This document shows, piece by piece, positions 24,445 to 33,133 of a stretch of 64,000 nucleotides of DNA. The stretch covers positions 124,001 to 188,000 of the forward strand of contig NZ_JAFFSU010000006.1 in the NCBI RefSeq assembly GCF_017948455.1, in the 5' to 3' direction. Numbering within the stretch: position 1 is the stretch's first letter; each line of letters opens with the position of its first letter. The position numbers and the translations under genes are program-made. The stretch is from Streptomyces sp. GESEQ-4 (lineage in GTDB: Bacteria; Actinomycetota; Actinomycetes; Streptomycetales; Streptomycetaceae). Below the pieces are notes generated by a model that was given only the letters and a program-made list of their open reading frames with translations, was not told the DNA's origin and searched no databases.

Positions 24445-26178
24445 GTGCTCATACGACTTCTGCGGACCTATCTCAGGCCCTACAGAAAACCCATCGCTGT
24501 GCTGGTGCTGCTGCAGTTCCTGCAGACCTGCGCCACCCTCTACCTGCCCACGCTGAACGCCGACATCATCGACAACGGTGTCGTGAACGGCGACACCGGC
24601 TACATCCTTTCCTACGGCGCCCTGATGATCGGCATCTCGCTGGTGCAGGTCGTCTGCAACATCGGTGCCGTGTACTACGGCGCCCGTACGGCGGCGGCGC
24701 TCGGCCGCGACATCCGGGGTGCCGTCTTCGACCGGGTGCAGTCCTTCTCCGCCCGTGAGGTCGGTCACTTCGGGGCGCCCACGCTGATCACGCGGACGAC
24801 CAATGACGTCCAGCAGGTGCAGATGCTGGCGCTGATGACCTTCACGCTGCTCGTGTCGGCGCCGATCATGTGCGTGGGCGGCATCGTGCTGGCGCTGGGC
24901 CTGGATGTGCCACTGTCCGGGGTGCTGGTCGCGGTGGTGCCGGTGCTGGGCATCTGTGTGACGTTGATCGTGCGGCGGCTGCGGCCGCTGTTCCGGACGA
25001 TGCAGGAGCGGCTGGACACCGTGAACCGGGTGCTGCGCGAGCAGATCACCGGCAACCGGGTGATCCGCGCCTTCGTCCGCGACGAGTACGAGCAGCAGCG
25101 CTTCCGGCACGCGAACGCCGAGCTGACCGAGATGTCCCTGGCCACCGGCAAGCTGCTGGCGCTGATGTTCCCGATGGTGATGACGGTGGTGAACCTGTCG
25201 TCGATCGCGGTGGTGTGGTTCGGCGCGCATCGCATCGACAGCGGTGGGATGGAGATCGGCGATCTGACGGCGTTCCTCGCCTATCTGATGCAGATCGTGA
25301 TGTCCGTGATGATGGCCACCTTCATGTTCATGATGGTGCCGCGCGCGGAGGTCTGCGCCGAGCGCATCCAGGAGGTGCTGGACACGTCCTCATCGGTGGT
25401 TCCGCCGACCGCGCCCGTGGTCAAACTGCTTCGGCACGGGCATCTGGAGATGCGCGGGGCCGGGTTCCGCTACCCGGGTGCCGAGGAGCCGGTGCTGAAG
25501 GCCGTCGACCTGGTGGCCCGGCCCGGTGAGACGACCGCCGTGATCGGCTCGACCGGCAGCGGCAAGTCCACGCTGCTGGGGCTGGTGCCGCGGCTGTTCG
25601 ACGCGACCGACGGGGAGGTGCTCGTCGACGGCGTCGCGGTGGCCTCCCTCGAACCGAAGCTGCTGGCGAAGACGGTCGGGCTCGTCCCGCAGAAGCCGTA
25701 TCTCTTCGCGGGTACGGTGGCGACCAATCTGCGGTACGGCAATCCGGACGCGACGGACGAGGAGCTGTGGCACGCGCTGGAGGTGGCGCAGGCCAAGGAG
25801 TTCGTGGAGCGGCTCGAAGGCGGGCTCGACTCGCCGATCGCGCAGGGCGGCACGAACGTATCCGGTGGTCAGCGGCAGCGGCTCGCGATCGCCCGCACGC
25901 TGGTCCAGCGGCCGGAGATCTATCTCTTCGACGACTCCTTCTCCGCGCTCGACTACGCGACCGACGCGGCGCTGCGTGCCGCGCTCGCCCAGGAGACCGC
26001 CGAGGCGACCGTCGTGATCGTCGCCCAGCGGGTGGCCACCATCCGGGACGCGGACCGGATCGTCGTACTCGACGAAGGGCGGGTGGTCGGGACGGGCCGG
26101 CACCACGAGCTGATGGCGGGCAACGAGACCTATCGGGAGATCGTGCTCTCCCAGCTGACGGAAGCGGAGGCTGCGTGA
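24445..26178 (+). CDS. ABC exporter, subunit 1 (degenerate ATPase site)
   Basis: 577 residues: a six-helix type I exporter membrane domain (~1-310) and an ATP-binding domain (~335-577). Walker A is IGSTGSGKST and the signature NVSGGQRQRLAIART is intact. The Walker B catalytic glutamate is aspartate (YLFDDSFSALD) and the switch histidine is glutamine (VIVAQRVATIRDAD). This is the pattern of the non-catalytic half of a heterodimeric exporter such as TM287 or LmrC. GTG at 24445 is the start. It overlaps the next gene by one base in TGATG. Substrate unknown; lipids or drugs are typical. Confidence 0.92.
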   Translation: MLIRLLRTYLRPYRKPIAVLVLLQFLQTCATLYLPTLNADIIDNGVVNGDTGYILSYGALMIGISLVQVVCNIGAVYYGARTAAALGRDIRGAVFDRVQSFSAREVGHFGAPTLITRTTNDVQQVQMLALMTFTLLVSAPIMCVGGIVLALGLDVPLSGVLVAVVPVLGICVTLIVRRLRPLFRTMQERLDTVNRVLREQITGNRVIRAFVRDEYEQQRFRHANAELTEMSLATGKLLALMFPMVMTVVNLSSIAVVWFGAHRIDSGGMEIGDLTAFLAYLMQIVMSVMMATFMFMMVPRAEVCAERIQEVLDTSSSVVPPTAPVVKLLRHGHLEMRGAGFRYPGAEEPVLKAVDLVARPGETTAVIGSTGSGKSTLLGLVPRLFDATDGEVLVDGVAVASLEPKLLAKTVGLVPQKPYLFAGTVATNLRYGNPDATDEELWHALEVAQAKEFVERLEGGLDSPIAQGGTNVSGGQRQRLAIARTLVQRPEIYLFDDSFSALDYATDAALRAALAQETAEATVVIVAQRVATIRDADRIVVLDEGRVVGTGRHHELMAGNETYREIVLSQLTEAEAA

Positions 26179-28106
26179 TGGCCGGGCCTGCGGGGCGGAT
26201 GATGGCCGGGACGGGACCCGAGCACCGCTCGATGGACTTCAAGGGGTCGGGCAAACGACTCGTCGCCCAGTTCAGACCCGAGCGGCTGACGATCTGCGCG
26301 CTGCTGCTGTGCGTGCTGGTGAGCGTGGGCCTGTCGGTGGTCGGGCCGAAGATCCTCGGTCATGCGACCGACCTGGTCTTCGCGGGCATCGTCGGGCGGC
26401 AGTTCGAGGCCGGGTCCACCAAGGAGCAGGTGCTCGACGCCATGCGGGAGCGGGGTGACGGCTCGGTCGCCGACATGCTCCGCAGCACGGACTTCACGCC
26501 GGGTCAGGGCGTCGACTTCGATGCGGTCGGCTCCGTACTGCTGCTCGCGCTGGGCGTGTTCGTGGTGGCGGGGCTGCTGATGCTGGTGGCGACGCGGCTG
26601 GTGAACCGTTCCGTGAACCGGACGATGTACCGGATGCGGGAGGACGTGCAGACGAAGCTGTCGCGGCTGCCGCTGTCGTATTTCGACAAGCGGCAGCGCG
26701 GTGAGGTGCTGTCCCGTGCCACCAACGACATCGACAACATCGGGCAGACGCTGCAGCAGTCGATGGGGCAGCTCATCAACTCCGTGCTCACGATCATCGG
26801 TGTGCTCGCGATGATGTTCTGGGTGTCGTGGATCCTGGCGCTGGTGGCGCTGGTGACCGTGCCGCTGTCGTTCGTCGTCGCCACCCGGGTCGGGAAGCGG
26901 TCGCAGCCGCACTTCGTGCAGCAGTGGCGGTCCACCGGGAAGCTCAACGCGCACGTCGAGGAGATGTACACCGGGCACGCGCTGGTGAAGGTGTTCGGGC
27001 GGCAGGACGAGTCGGCGCGGCAGTTCGCCGAGCAGAACGACGCGTTGTACGAGGCCGGGTTCAAGGCGCAGTTCAACAGCGGGATCATGCAGCCGCTGAT
27101 GATGTTCGTGTCGAACATCAACTATGTGCTGGTCGCTGTGGTCGGTGGCCTGCGGGTCGCGTCGGGCGCGCTGTCCATCGGTGACGTGCAGGCCTTCATC
27201 CAGTACTCCCGGCAGTTCTCCATGCCGCTCACGCAGGTCGCGTCGATGGCGAACCTCGTGCAGTCCGGGGTCGCGTCGTCCGAGCGGGTCTTCGAAGTCC
27301 TCGACGCCGAGGAGCAGGAGGCCGATCCGATGCCGGGCGAGCGGCCGGAGGAGCTGCGCGGGCGGGTGGCGCTGGAGCATGTGTCGTTCCGGTACGACCC
27401 CGAGAAGCCGCTCATCGAGGATCTGTCGCTGAAGGTCGAACCCGGGCACACGGTCGCGATCGTTGGGCCGACCGGTGCGGGCAAGACCACCCTCGTCAAT
27501 CTGCTCATGCGGTTCTACGAGGTCTCCGGCGGGCGGATCACCCTCGACGGCGTCGACATCGCCCGGATGTCCCGGGACGAACTGCGTGCCGGAATCGGCA
27601 TGGTGCTCCAGGACACCTGGCTGTTCGGCGGGACCATCGCCGAGAACATCGCGTACGGGGCGTCCAGGGACGTCACCCGAGGCGAGATCGAGGAGGCGGC
27701 GCGGGCTGCGCACGCGGACCGGTTCGTGCGGACGCTGCCGGACGGGTACGACACCGTGATCGACGACGAGGGGACCGGGGTCAGCGCGGGTGAGAAGCAG
27801 CTGATCACCATCGCGCGGGCGTTTCTGTCCGATCCGGTGATCCTGGTGCTGGACGAGGCGACGAGTTCTGTGGACACGCGGACCGAGGTGCTGATCCAGA
27901 AGGCGATGGCGAAGCTGGCGCACGGTCGTACGTCGTTCGTCATCGCGCATCGGCTGTCGACGATTCGGGATGCCGACACGATTCTGGTGATGGAGAACGG
28001 GGCGATCGTGGAACAGGGGGCGCACGGGGAGTTGCTGGCGGCCGACGGGGCTTATGCGCGGCTGTACAAGGCGCAGTTCGCGCAGGCGGTGGCTGAGGTG
28101 GACTGA
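26178..28106 (+). CDS. ABC exporter, subunit 2 (canonical Walker B, altered signature)
   Basis: 642 residues: an N-terminal extension, a six-helix membrane domain with a large insertion after the first helix (about residues 60-110, containing FEAGSTKEQVLDAMRERGD), then an ATPase. Walker A is VGPTGAGKTT, Walker B LVLDEATSSVD with the catalytic glutamate, and the switch histidine is in FVIAHRLSTIRDAD. Its own signature is GVSAGEKQLITIAR instead of LSGGQ. It therefore completes one consensus ATP site with subunit 1's intact signature, and one degenerate site. The ATG at 26178 shares its A with the previous stop. Confidence 0.92.
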   Translation: MAGPAGRMMAGTGPEHRSMDFKGSGKRLVAQFRPERLTICALLLCVLVSVGLSVVGPKILGHATDLVFAGIVGRQFEAGSTKEQVLDAMRERGDGSVADMLRSTDFTPGQGVDFDAVGSVLLLALGVFVVAGLLMLVATRLVNRSVNRTMYRMREDVQTKLSRLPLSYFDKRQRGEVLSRATNDIDNIGQTLQQSMGQLINSVLTIIGVLAMMFWVSWILALVALVTVPLSFVVATRVGKRSQPHFVQQWRSTGKLNAHVEEMYTGHALVKVFGRQDESARQFAEQNDALYEAGFKAQFNSGIMQPLMMFVSNINYVLVAVVGGLRVASGALSIGDVQAFIQYSRQFSMPLTQVASMANLVQSGVASSERVFEVLDAEEQEADPMPGERPEELRGRVALEHVSFRYDPEKPLIEDLSLKVEPGHTVAIVGPTGAGKTTLVNLLMRFYEVSGGRITLDGVDIARMSRDELRAGIGMVLQDTWLFGGTIAENIAYGASRDVTRGEIEEAARAAHADRFVRTLPDGYDTVIDDEGTGVSAGEKQLITIARAFLSDPVILVLDEATSSVDTRTEVLIQKAMAKLAHGRTSFVIAHRLSTIRDADTILVMENGAIVEQGAHGELLAADGAYARLYKAQFAQAVAEVD

Positions 28107-28218
28107 GCGGGTGCGGGGGGGGTGGGGGCTGGGGCGGGGGCGTGGCGCAGCCCGGCGCGACGGGGTGCCGCCTGCGCCCACCCGTGCCGCCCCAGCGGCA
28201 CGACTGCCCGCAGCTCAG

Positions 28219-29328
28219 CTAGTCGAGGTAGCCCCTCAGCTGGTCCGCGAAGGCGTGGTCGCGCAGTTTGTTCAGGGTCTTCGACTCGATCTGGCGGATT
28301 CGTTCCCGCGTCACGCCGAAGATGCGGCCTATCTCCTCCAGCGTGCGGGGGCGGCCGTCTGCCAGGCCGTAGCGGAGTTGGACGACTTTGCGTTCGCGTT
28401 CGCCGAGGGTGGAGAGGACCGCCTCGAGGTGCTCTCGGAGGAGGAGGAACGCTGCTGATTCCACCGGGCTTGCGGCGTCGCCGTCCTCTATGAGGTCGCC
28501 CAGGGCTACGTCGTCCTCCTCGCCCACGGGGGCGTGCAGCGACACGGGCTCCTGGGCCAGGCGCAGGACCTCGCTGACGCGCTCGGGTGGGAGGTCGAGG
28601 TGGGCGGCGACCTCTTCGGGGGTGGGTTCGTAGCCGCGTTCCTGGAGCATGCGGCGCTGGACGCGGACCACCCGGTTGATCAACTCGACCACGTGGACCG
28701 GGACTCGGATCGTGCGGGCCTGGTCGGCGAGGGCTCGGGACATGGCCTGGCGGATCCACCAGGTGGCGTACGTGGAGAACTTGTAGCCGCGGGCGTAGTC
28801 GAACTTCTCCACCGCGCGGATGAGTCCGAGGTTGCCCTCCTGGACGAGGTCGAGCATGGTCAGCCCGCGGCCGACGTACCGTTTCGCGACGGACACGACG
28901 AGCCGCAGGTTCGCCTCGATGAGGCGGCGCTTGGCCATCCGCCCCATGACGACGAGTTTGTCGAGGTCGAGGGCGAGCTGGCTGTCCAAGTCGGAGGCGC
29001 CGGCGAGCTTCTCCTCGGCGAACAGGCCGGCCTCGACACGGCGGGCGAGGTCGACCTCCTCGGCCGCCGTGAGCAGGGGGATGCGGCCGATCTCGCGGAG
29101 GTACTGGCGGAACAGGTCCGAGGACGGGCCGCTGGTGTCGGCGCGGCGCGGGGGTTCCACCGGCTCGGGTTCCGCCTCTTCGACGGGCGGTTCCGCCGCT
29201 TCCTGCGGGGCCTCCGGCTCCGCCTCGGGATGGTGCACGACACGGCCCTGCGGCGGAACAGCGACGAGCACGTCGGTCTCCGCTTCCGGCTCCGTGATGT
29301 CGGTCTGGGTCAGGGTCTGGGTCTGCAC
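28219..29328 (-). CDS. hrdA: Principal-type RNA polymerase sigma factor, HrdA-like
   Basis: 369 residues from GTG 29328. Region 1.2 [20 protein letters not shown], region 2 with [20 protein letters not shown] and the -10 recognition helix [19 protein letters not shown], region 3, and the region 4.2 [24 protein letters not shown] are all present, so it should read standard SigA-type promoters. The GTG at 29328 is preferred because GGAGGT lies 7 bases before it; the frame stays open to 29526, but those 66 residues have no ribosome-binding site. The place next to dnaG matches hrdA in S. coelicolor as I recall; HrdB, the essential one, lies elsewhere. Confidence 0.87.
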   Translation of the reverse strand: MQTQTLTQTDITEPEAETDVLVAVPPQGRVVHHPEAEPEAPQEAAEPPVEEAEPEPVEPPRRADTSGPSSDLFRQYLREIGRIPLLTAAEEVDLARRVEAGLFAEEKLAGASDLDSQLALDLDKLVVMGRMAKRRLIEANLRLVVSVAKRYVGRGLTMLDLVQEGNLGLIRAVEKFDYARGYKFSTYATWWIRQAMSRALADQARTIRVPVHVVELINRVVRVQRRMLQERGYEPTPEEVAAHLDLPPERVSEVLRLAQEPVSLHAPVGEEDDVALGDLIEDGDAASPVESAAFLLLREHLEAVLSTLGERERKVVQLRYGLADGRPRTLEEIGRIFGVTRERIRQIESKTLNKLRDHAFADQLRGYLD

Positions 29329-29632
29329 GGGGGCGACCTCCAGGATGATCGCTGCTGAGGTGTGCGGCAGCGCTGCTTCGGGAGCGGAGTCGGCGGCCAC
29401 GCCGCTGTCCGTCCCGTACGCGATGAGCGGAACCGCGGGGGTGTGGGATCCGTTGGGGACGGATCGGCCGCGCTCCGAGGACTCAGGCACCGGAACCCAG
29501 TGTGGAGTACGACACATCGCCGCCACGAGGGGCGTGCGGTGACTTTTTGAGTCCGGTCCGTGACCGCGTGGTTACCCCTGCGAAAAACCCGGGTGCTCGT
29601 TCGCGCCCTGATCTGCGACGACCCGAGGGCGT

Positions 29633-29718
29633 CCGGTTCCTTGTGGGACCGGCCGGTGCCCTCTTGCCGGGTTCCCCGTCATATGCCGGGGAACCAGCCA
29701 GGGGGCAAGAGGAACCGG
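29633..29718. terminator. Nested three-arm inverted repeat between dnaG and hrdA
   Basis: Three inverted repeats are nested: CCGGTTCC (29633-29640) with GGAACCGG (29711-29718), CCTCTTGCC (29660-29668) with GGCAAGAGG (29704-29712), and GGTTCCCC (29670-29677) with GGGGAACC (29688-29695) around a loop holding CATATG. It starts 7 bases after the dnaG stop. It could end dnaG transcription or form an RNA switch in the hrdA leader. No T-run is seen. Confidence 0.7.
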
Positions 29719-29725
29719 AAGCGGG

Positions 29726-31624
29726 CTAGAGCGCCGCCACTCCCCGCTCCCGCAGCGCCTGCCCGTACTGCTGGAGCACCCACAACTCGTTCTGTACGGC
29801 CGCCAGTTGGGCCGGGTCACCGCCGTTGGTGAGGCGGGTGAGGGTGCCCTGGATCTCCTGGATGCGGCGGTCCACGGCGCGGCGGCGGACCATGACGAGC
29901 TGATCGCCGGCGTAGATCTCGTCGACGGTGCGGCGCATGATCGCCTCCACCGCCAGCTCCGTCACCATCGCGCGGACCTGGTCGTCGGGGGCGGCCTCGC
30001 GGACGCGGACCAGGTACTCCTGCGGGTCCTGGATGCCGTACTCCGCGCCGCCCGCGTCCATGACGGCCTGGCGTACGGCGGCGTAGGGCGGGGCGGTGAA
30101 CTCGTCGACGCCGTATGCGTCGAAGGCCGGGGAGACCAACTCGGGGCGTTGGAGGGCGAGTTTCAGGAGCTCGCGTTCGGTGGCGTATACCGGGTTGCGG
30201 AGGTTCAGGGCCGGGCCGGAGGGGGCGCGGACCATGTCGTACTGCTGCGTGTGGCGCTGCTGGGCGGGGGCCGGGCCCTTGCCGCCGCGGTCCCTGGCCC
30301 AGCGCGCCAGCTGGGCGACCCGCTTGACCACGAACTGGGTGTCGAGGATGCCGAGCATGCCCGCGAGCTGGACGGCGACCTCGTGCTGGGCGCCGGTGTT
30401 CTTGATGCGGGCGACGATCGGCGCCGACTCGTCCAGCGCCGAGGCGCGGCCCGCGGGGGTGTCGAGGTCGTAGCGGCTGACGATCTGGCGGAGCGCGAAC
30501 TCGAAGAGCGGCGTGCGGGGTTCGACCAGGTCGGCCACCGCCTCGTCGCCCTTGGCCAGGCGCAGCTCGCAGGGGTCCATGCCGTCGGGCGCGATCGCGA
30601 TGTACGTCTCGGCGGCGAACTTCTGGTCGTCCTCGAAGGCGCGCAGGGCCGCCTTCTGACCGGCCGCGTCGCCGTCGAAGGTGAAGATCACGCGGGCCGA
30701 GCCGTTGTCCATCAGGAGGCGGCGGAGGATCTTGATGTGCTCGCCGCCGAAGGCCGTGCCGCAGGTGGCGATGGCGGTGGTGACGCCGGCGAGGTGGCAG
30801 GCCATGACGTCCGTGTAGCCCTCGACTACGACCGCGCGGCTGGCCTTGGCGATGTGCTGCTTCGCGAGGTCGACGCCGTACAGGACCTGGGACTTCTTGT
30901 AGATCGCCGTGTCGGGGGTGTTGAGGTACTTGGGGCCGTTGTCGGACTCGTACAGCTTGCGGGCGCCGAAGCCGACGACGTCGCCGGCGATGTCGCGGAT
31001 CGGCCACATCAGCCGGCCGCGGAAGCGGTCGATGGGGCCGCGGCGGCCCTCCTGGGCGAGGCCGGACAGGAGCAGCTCCTTGTCGGAGAAGCCCTTGCCG
31101 CGGAGGTAGCGGGTGAGGTGGTCCCAGCCCTGGGGGCTGTAGCCGACGGAGAAGTGCTCGGCGGCGGACTGGTCGAAGCCCCGCTCGGCGAGGAACTTGC
31201 GGCCGGTGTCGGCCTCCGGGCTGGTGGCCAGCTGCTCCACATACCACTGCGCGGCGATCTTGTGCGCCTCGACCAGGCGGATGCGTTCGCCGCGCTGGTG
31301 GGAGGGGTTGTACCCGCCCTCCTCGTACCGCAGGGTGATGCCGGCCTGGCCGGCCAGGCGCTCGACCACCTCGGAGAAGGAGAGGTGATCGACCTTCATC
31401 ACGAACGTGATGGTGTCGCCGCCCTCCTGGCAGCCGAAGCAGTGGAAGAGCCCCTTGCTCGGGCTGACCTGGAAGGACGGTGACTTCTCGTCGTGGAACG
31501 GGCAGAGGCCCTTCAGGTTGCCGCCGCCCGCGGGGCGCAGCTGGAGGTACTCGGACACGACGGCGTCGATCGGGACCGCGTCCCGAACCGCCTTCACGTC
31601 CTCGTCGTTGATCCGTCCTGCCAC
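29726..31624 (-). CDS. dnaG: DNA primase
   Basis: 632 residues with the full primase layout. The N-terminal CHC2 zinc finger is LCPFHDEKSPSF...HCFGCQEGG (C-H-C-C). The RNA polymerase core includes VVGFGARKL and the TOPRIM centre with E in VVVEGYTDVMACHLAG and the DxD in IFTFDGDAAG. The C-terminal ~150 residues form the helical DnaB-binding domain. GTG at 31624 has no ribosome-binding site but a TAGAAT 6 bases upstream, so the mRNA may be leaderless. It synthesises primers for chromosome replication. Confidence 0.98.
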   Translation of the reverse strand: MAGRINDEDVKAVRDAVPIDAVVSEYLQLRPAGGGNLKGLCPFHDEKSPSFQVSPSKGLFHCFGCQEGGDTITFVMKVDHLSFSEVVERLAGQAGITLRYEEGGYNPSHQRGERIRLVEAHKIAAQWYVEQLATSPEADTGRKFLAERGFDQSAAEHFSVGYSPQGWDHLTRYLRGKGFSDKELLLSGLAQEGRRGPIDRFRGRLMWPIRDIAGDVVGFGARKLYESDNGPKYLNTPDTAIYKKSQVLYGVDLAKQHIAKASRAVVVEGYTDVMACHLAGVTTAIATCGTAFGGEHIKILRRLLMDNGSARVIFTFDGDAAGQKAALRAFEDDQKFAAETYIAIAPDGMDPCELRLAKGDEAVADLVEPRTPLFEFALRQIVSRYDLDTPAGRASALDESAPIVARIKNTGAQHEVAVQLAGMLGILDTQFVVKRVAQLARWARDRGGKGPAPAQQRHTQQYDMVRAPSGPALNLRNPVYATERELLKLALQRPELVSPAFDAYGVDEFTAPPYAAVRQAVMDAGGAEYGIQDPQEYLVRVREAAPDDQVRAMVTELAVEAIMRRTVDEIYAGDQLVMVRRRAVDRRIQEIQGTLTRLTNGGDPAQLAAVQNELWVLQQYGQALRERGVAAL

Positions 31625-31630
31625 GCGGTG

Positions 31631-31636
31631 ATTCTA
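31631..31636 (-). promoter_or_regulatory. Probable dnaG -10 hexamer (TAGAAT), leaderless start
   Basis: On the minus strand TAGAAT is followed by 6 bases and the GTG of dnaG, with no ribosome-binding site between. The -35 position is not convincing. Transcript start would coincide with the start codon. Confidence 0.45.
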
Positions 31637-31687
31637 CGGGGCAGAACTGACACTCTGGGGCGCGGTGACCGACCCCCGGCCGGGGGT

Positions 31688-31705
31688 CCGGGGGTTGTCC
31701 CCCGG
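31688..31705. terminator. GC-rich hairpin between the flavoprotein gene and dnaG
   Basis: CCGGGGG-TTGT-CCCCCGG forms a 7-bp stem, and just beside it CCCCCGGCCGGGGG (31673-31686) is a perfect palindrome. It lies after the flavoprotein stop on the minus strand. A factor-independent terminator without a T-run, as often seen in Streptomyces. Confidence 0.6.
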
Positions 31706-31752
31706 GAATTGCAGCACGGGGGCGGACCGACATTCCTGACTGCTGCCGTCGG

Positions 31753-33018
31753 CTACGGGATGAGGCTGTCGAGTGGTACGTGCGGGTCCGCGAGCGCCTC
31801 TGTGTCCACGCGTGCCGCGGAACGAATCAGCTGCTGGATCGGGTCTGTGACGTCCCACACATTCACGTTCATCCCGGCCAGCACGCGGTTCTCCTTCACC
31901 CAGAAGGCGATGAACTCACGCTTTCCGGCGTCCCCCCGGATCACCACTTCGTCGTACGTGCCCGGGGGCGCCCAGCCGGAGTACTCCATGCCGAGGTCGT
32001 ACTGGTCGGAGAAGAAATAGGGCACGCGGTCGTAGGTGCCGTCCCGGCCGAGCATCGCGCGAGCCGCCGCCGGGCCGCCGTTGAGGGCGTTGGCCCAGTG
32101 CTCGACGCGTACGCGGGTGCCGAACAGGGCGTGCGGGAACGCGGCGACGTCGCCGGCCGCATAGATATCGGGGTCGGAGGTGCGCAGCTGTTCGTCGACC
32201 AGCACGCCGCCGCCGTACGCGCGCTCGGCGATTTCCAGCCCGGCCGACTCCGCGAGGGCGATGCGCGGGGCCGCGCCGATCGCCGCGAGGACGTCGTGCG
32301 CGGGGTGTTCCTCGCCGTCGTCGGTGCGGGCGGCCAGGACCATGCCGTCCTGGCCGATGATCTCCGTCAGCCGCACGCCGAAGTGGAAGCGGACACCGTG
32401 CTCGCGGTGCAGCTCGGCGAAGACGTTGCCGAGTTCGGGCCCGAGGACGCCGTGCAGCGGGGTCGGCCCCGGCTCGACGACCGTGACCTCCGCGCCGTAC
32501 TCCCGGGCCGCCGCCGCGACCTCCAGGCCGATCCAGCCGGCGCCGGCGATGACGAGGTGGCCGTTGTCGCGGCCCAGGGAGGCCAGGACGCCCTTGAGGC
32601 GTTCGGCGTGGGCGAGGCGGCGCAGGTGGTGGACGCCCGCGAGGTCCGTGCCGGGGACGTCCAGGCGGCGGGGTTCGGCACCGGTCGCAAGCAGCAGCTT
32701 GTCGTAGCGGACAACGGTGCCGTCCTCGCCGAAGCGGACCGTCTTGGCCGTACGGTCGATGGCGTCGACGGTCTGGCCGAGGTGCAGCTCGATGTCGTTG
32801 CGGGCGTACCAGGCGGGCTCGTGCACGAAGACGCTGTCGCGCTCCTCCTTGCCGAGCAGATAGCCCTTGGAGAGGGGCGGGCGCTCGTACGGGTGATCGC
32901 GTTCGTCGCAGATCAGTATCACGCGGCCGGTGAAGCCCTCCGCTCGGAGTGTCTCGGCCGCCTTCGCGCCGGCGAGACCGCCTCCGACGATGACGAATGT
33001 CTGATCCGCGTCGACCAC
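31753..33018 (-). CDS. FAD-dependent NAD(P)H oxidoreductase (ferredoxin/rubredoxin reductase type)
   Basis: 421 residues. FAD-binding Rossmann motif TFVIVGGGLAGAKAAETLR at the N-terminus, ATG loop LLLATGAEPRRL, NAD-binding fold HLVIAGAGWIGLEVAAAA and the second FAD contact DPDIYAAGDVAAFPH are all present. The C-terminal domain (FFSDQYDLGMEYSGWAP) is that of putidaredoxin/rhodocoxin reductases. It moves electrons from NAD(P)H to a small iron-sulfur or rubredoxin partner; none is encoded nearby. GTG at 33018 has AGGAGG 7 bases upstream. Confidence 0.92.
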   Translation of the reverse strand: MVDADQTFVIVGGGLAGAKAAETLRAEGFTGRVILICDERDHPYERPPLSKGYLLGKEERDSVFVHEPAWYARNDIELHLGQTVDAIDRTAKTVRFGEDGTVVRYDKLLLATGAEPRRLDVPGTDLAGVHHLRRLAHAERLKGVLASLGRDNGHLVIAGAGWIGLEVAAAAREYGAEVTVVEPGPTPLHGVLGPELGNVFAELHREHGVRFHFGVRLTEIIGQDGMVLAARTDDGEEHPAHDVLAAIGAAPRIALAESAGLEIAERAYGGGVLVDEQLRTSDPDIYAAGDVAAFPHALFGTRVRVEHWANALNGGPAAARAMLGRDGTYDRVPYFFSDQYDLGMEYSGWAPPGTYDEVVIRGDAGKREFIAFWVKENRVLAGMNVNVWDVTDPIQQLIRSAARVDTEALADPHVPLDSLIP

Positions 33019-33133
33019 TTGATGCCTCCTCGTAAGGATGTCGCCACATGCGAGCGTCCCGCACGCAGCGTGATGGGGGAAGAGGGAGTGGCCCGATCAG
33101 GCCACGGAGGGTCACATTCGGGCTTGATTCACC

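Noticed and set aside
22558..25230. 890-codon minus-strand frame opposite the sugar kinase and ABC gene
   Set aside because: Rich in His/Arg/Gln, no domain; the plus strand encodes clear FGGY and ABC proteins.
29807..31483. 558-codon plus-strand frame opposite dnaG
   Set aside because: Antisense shadow of DNA primase; composition is that of complement codons.
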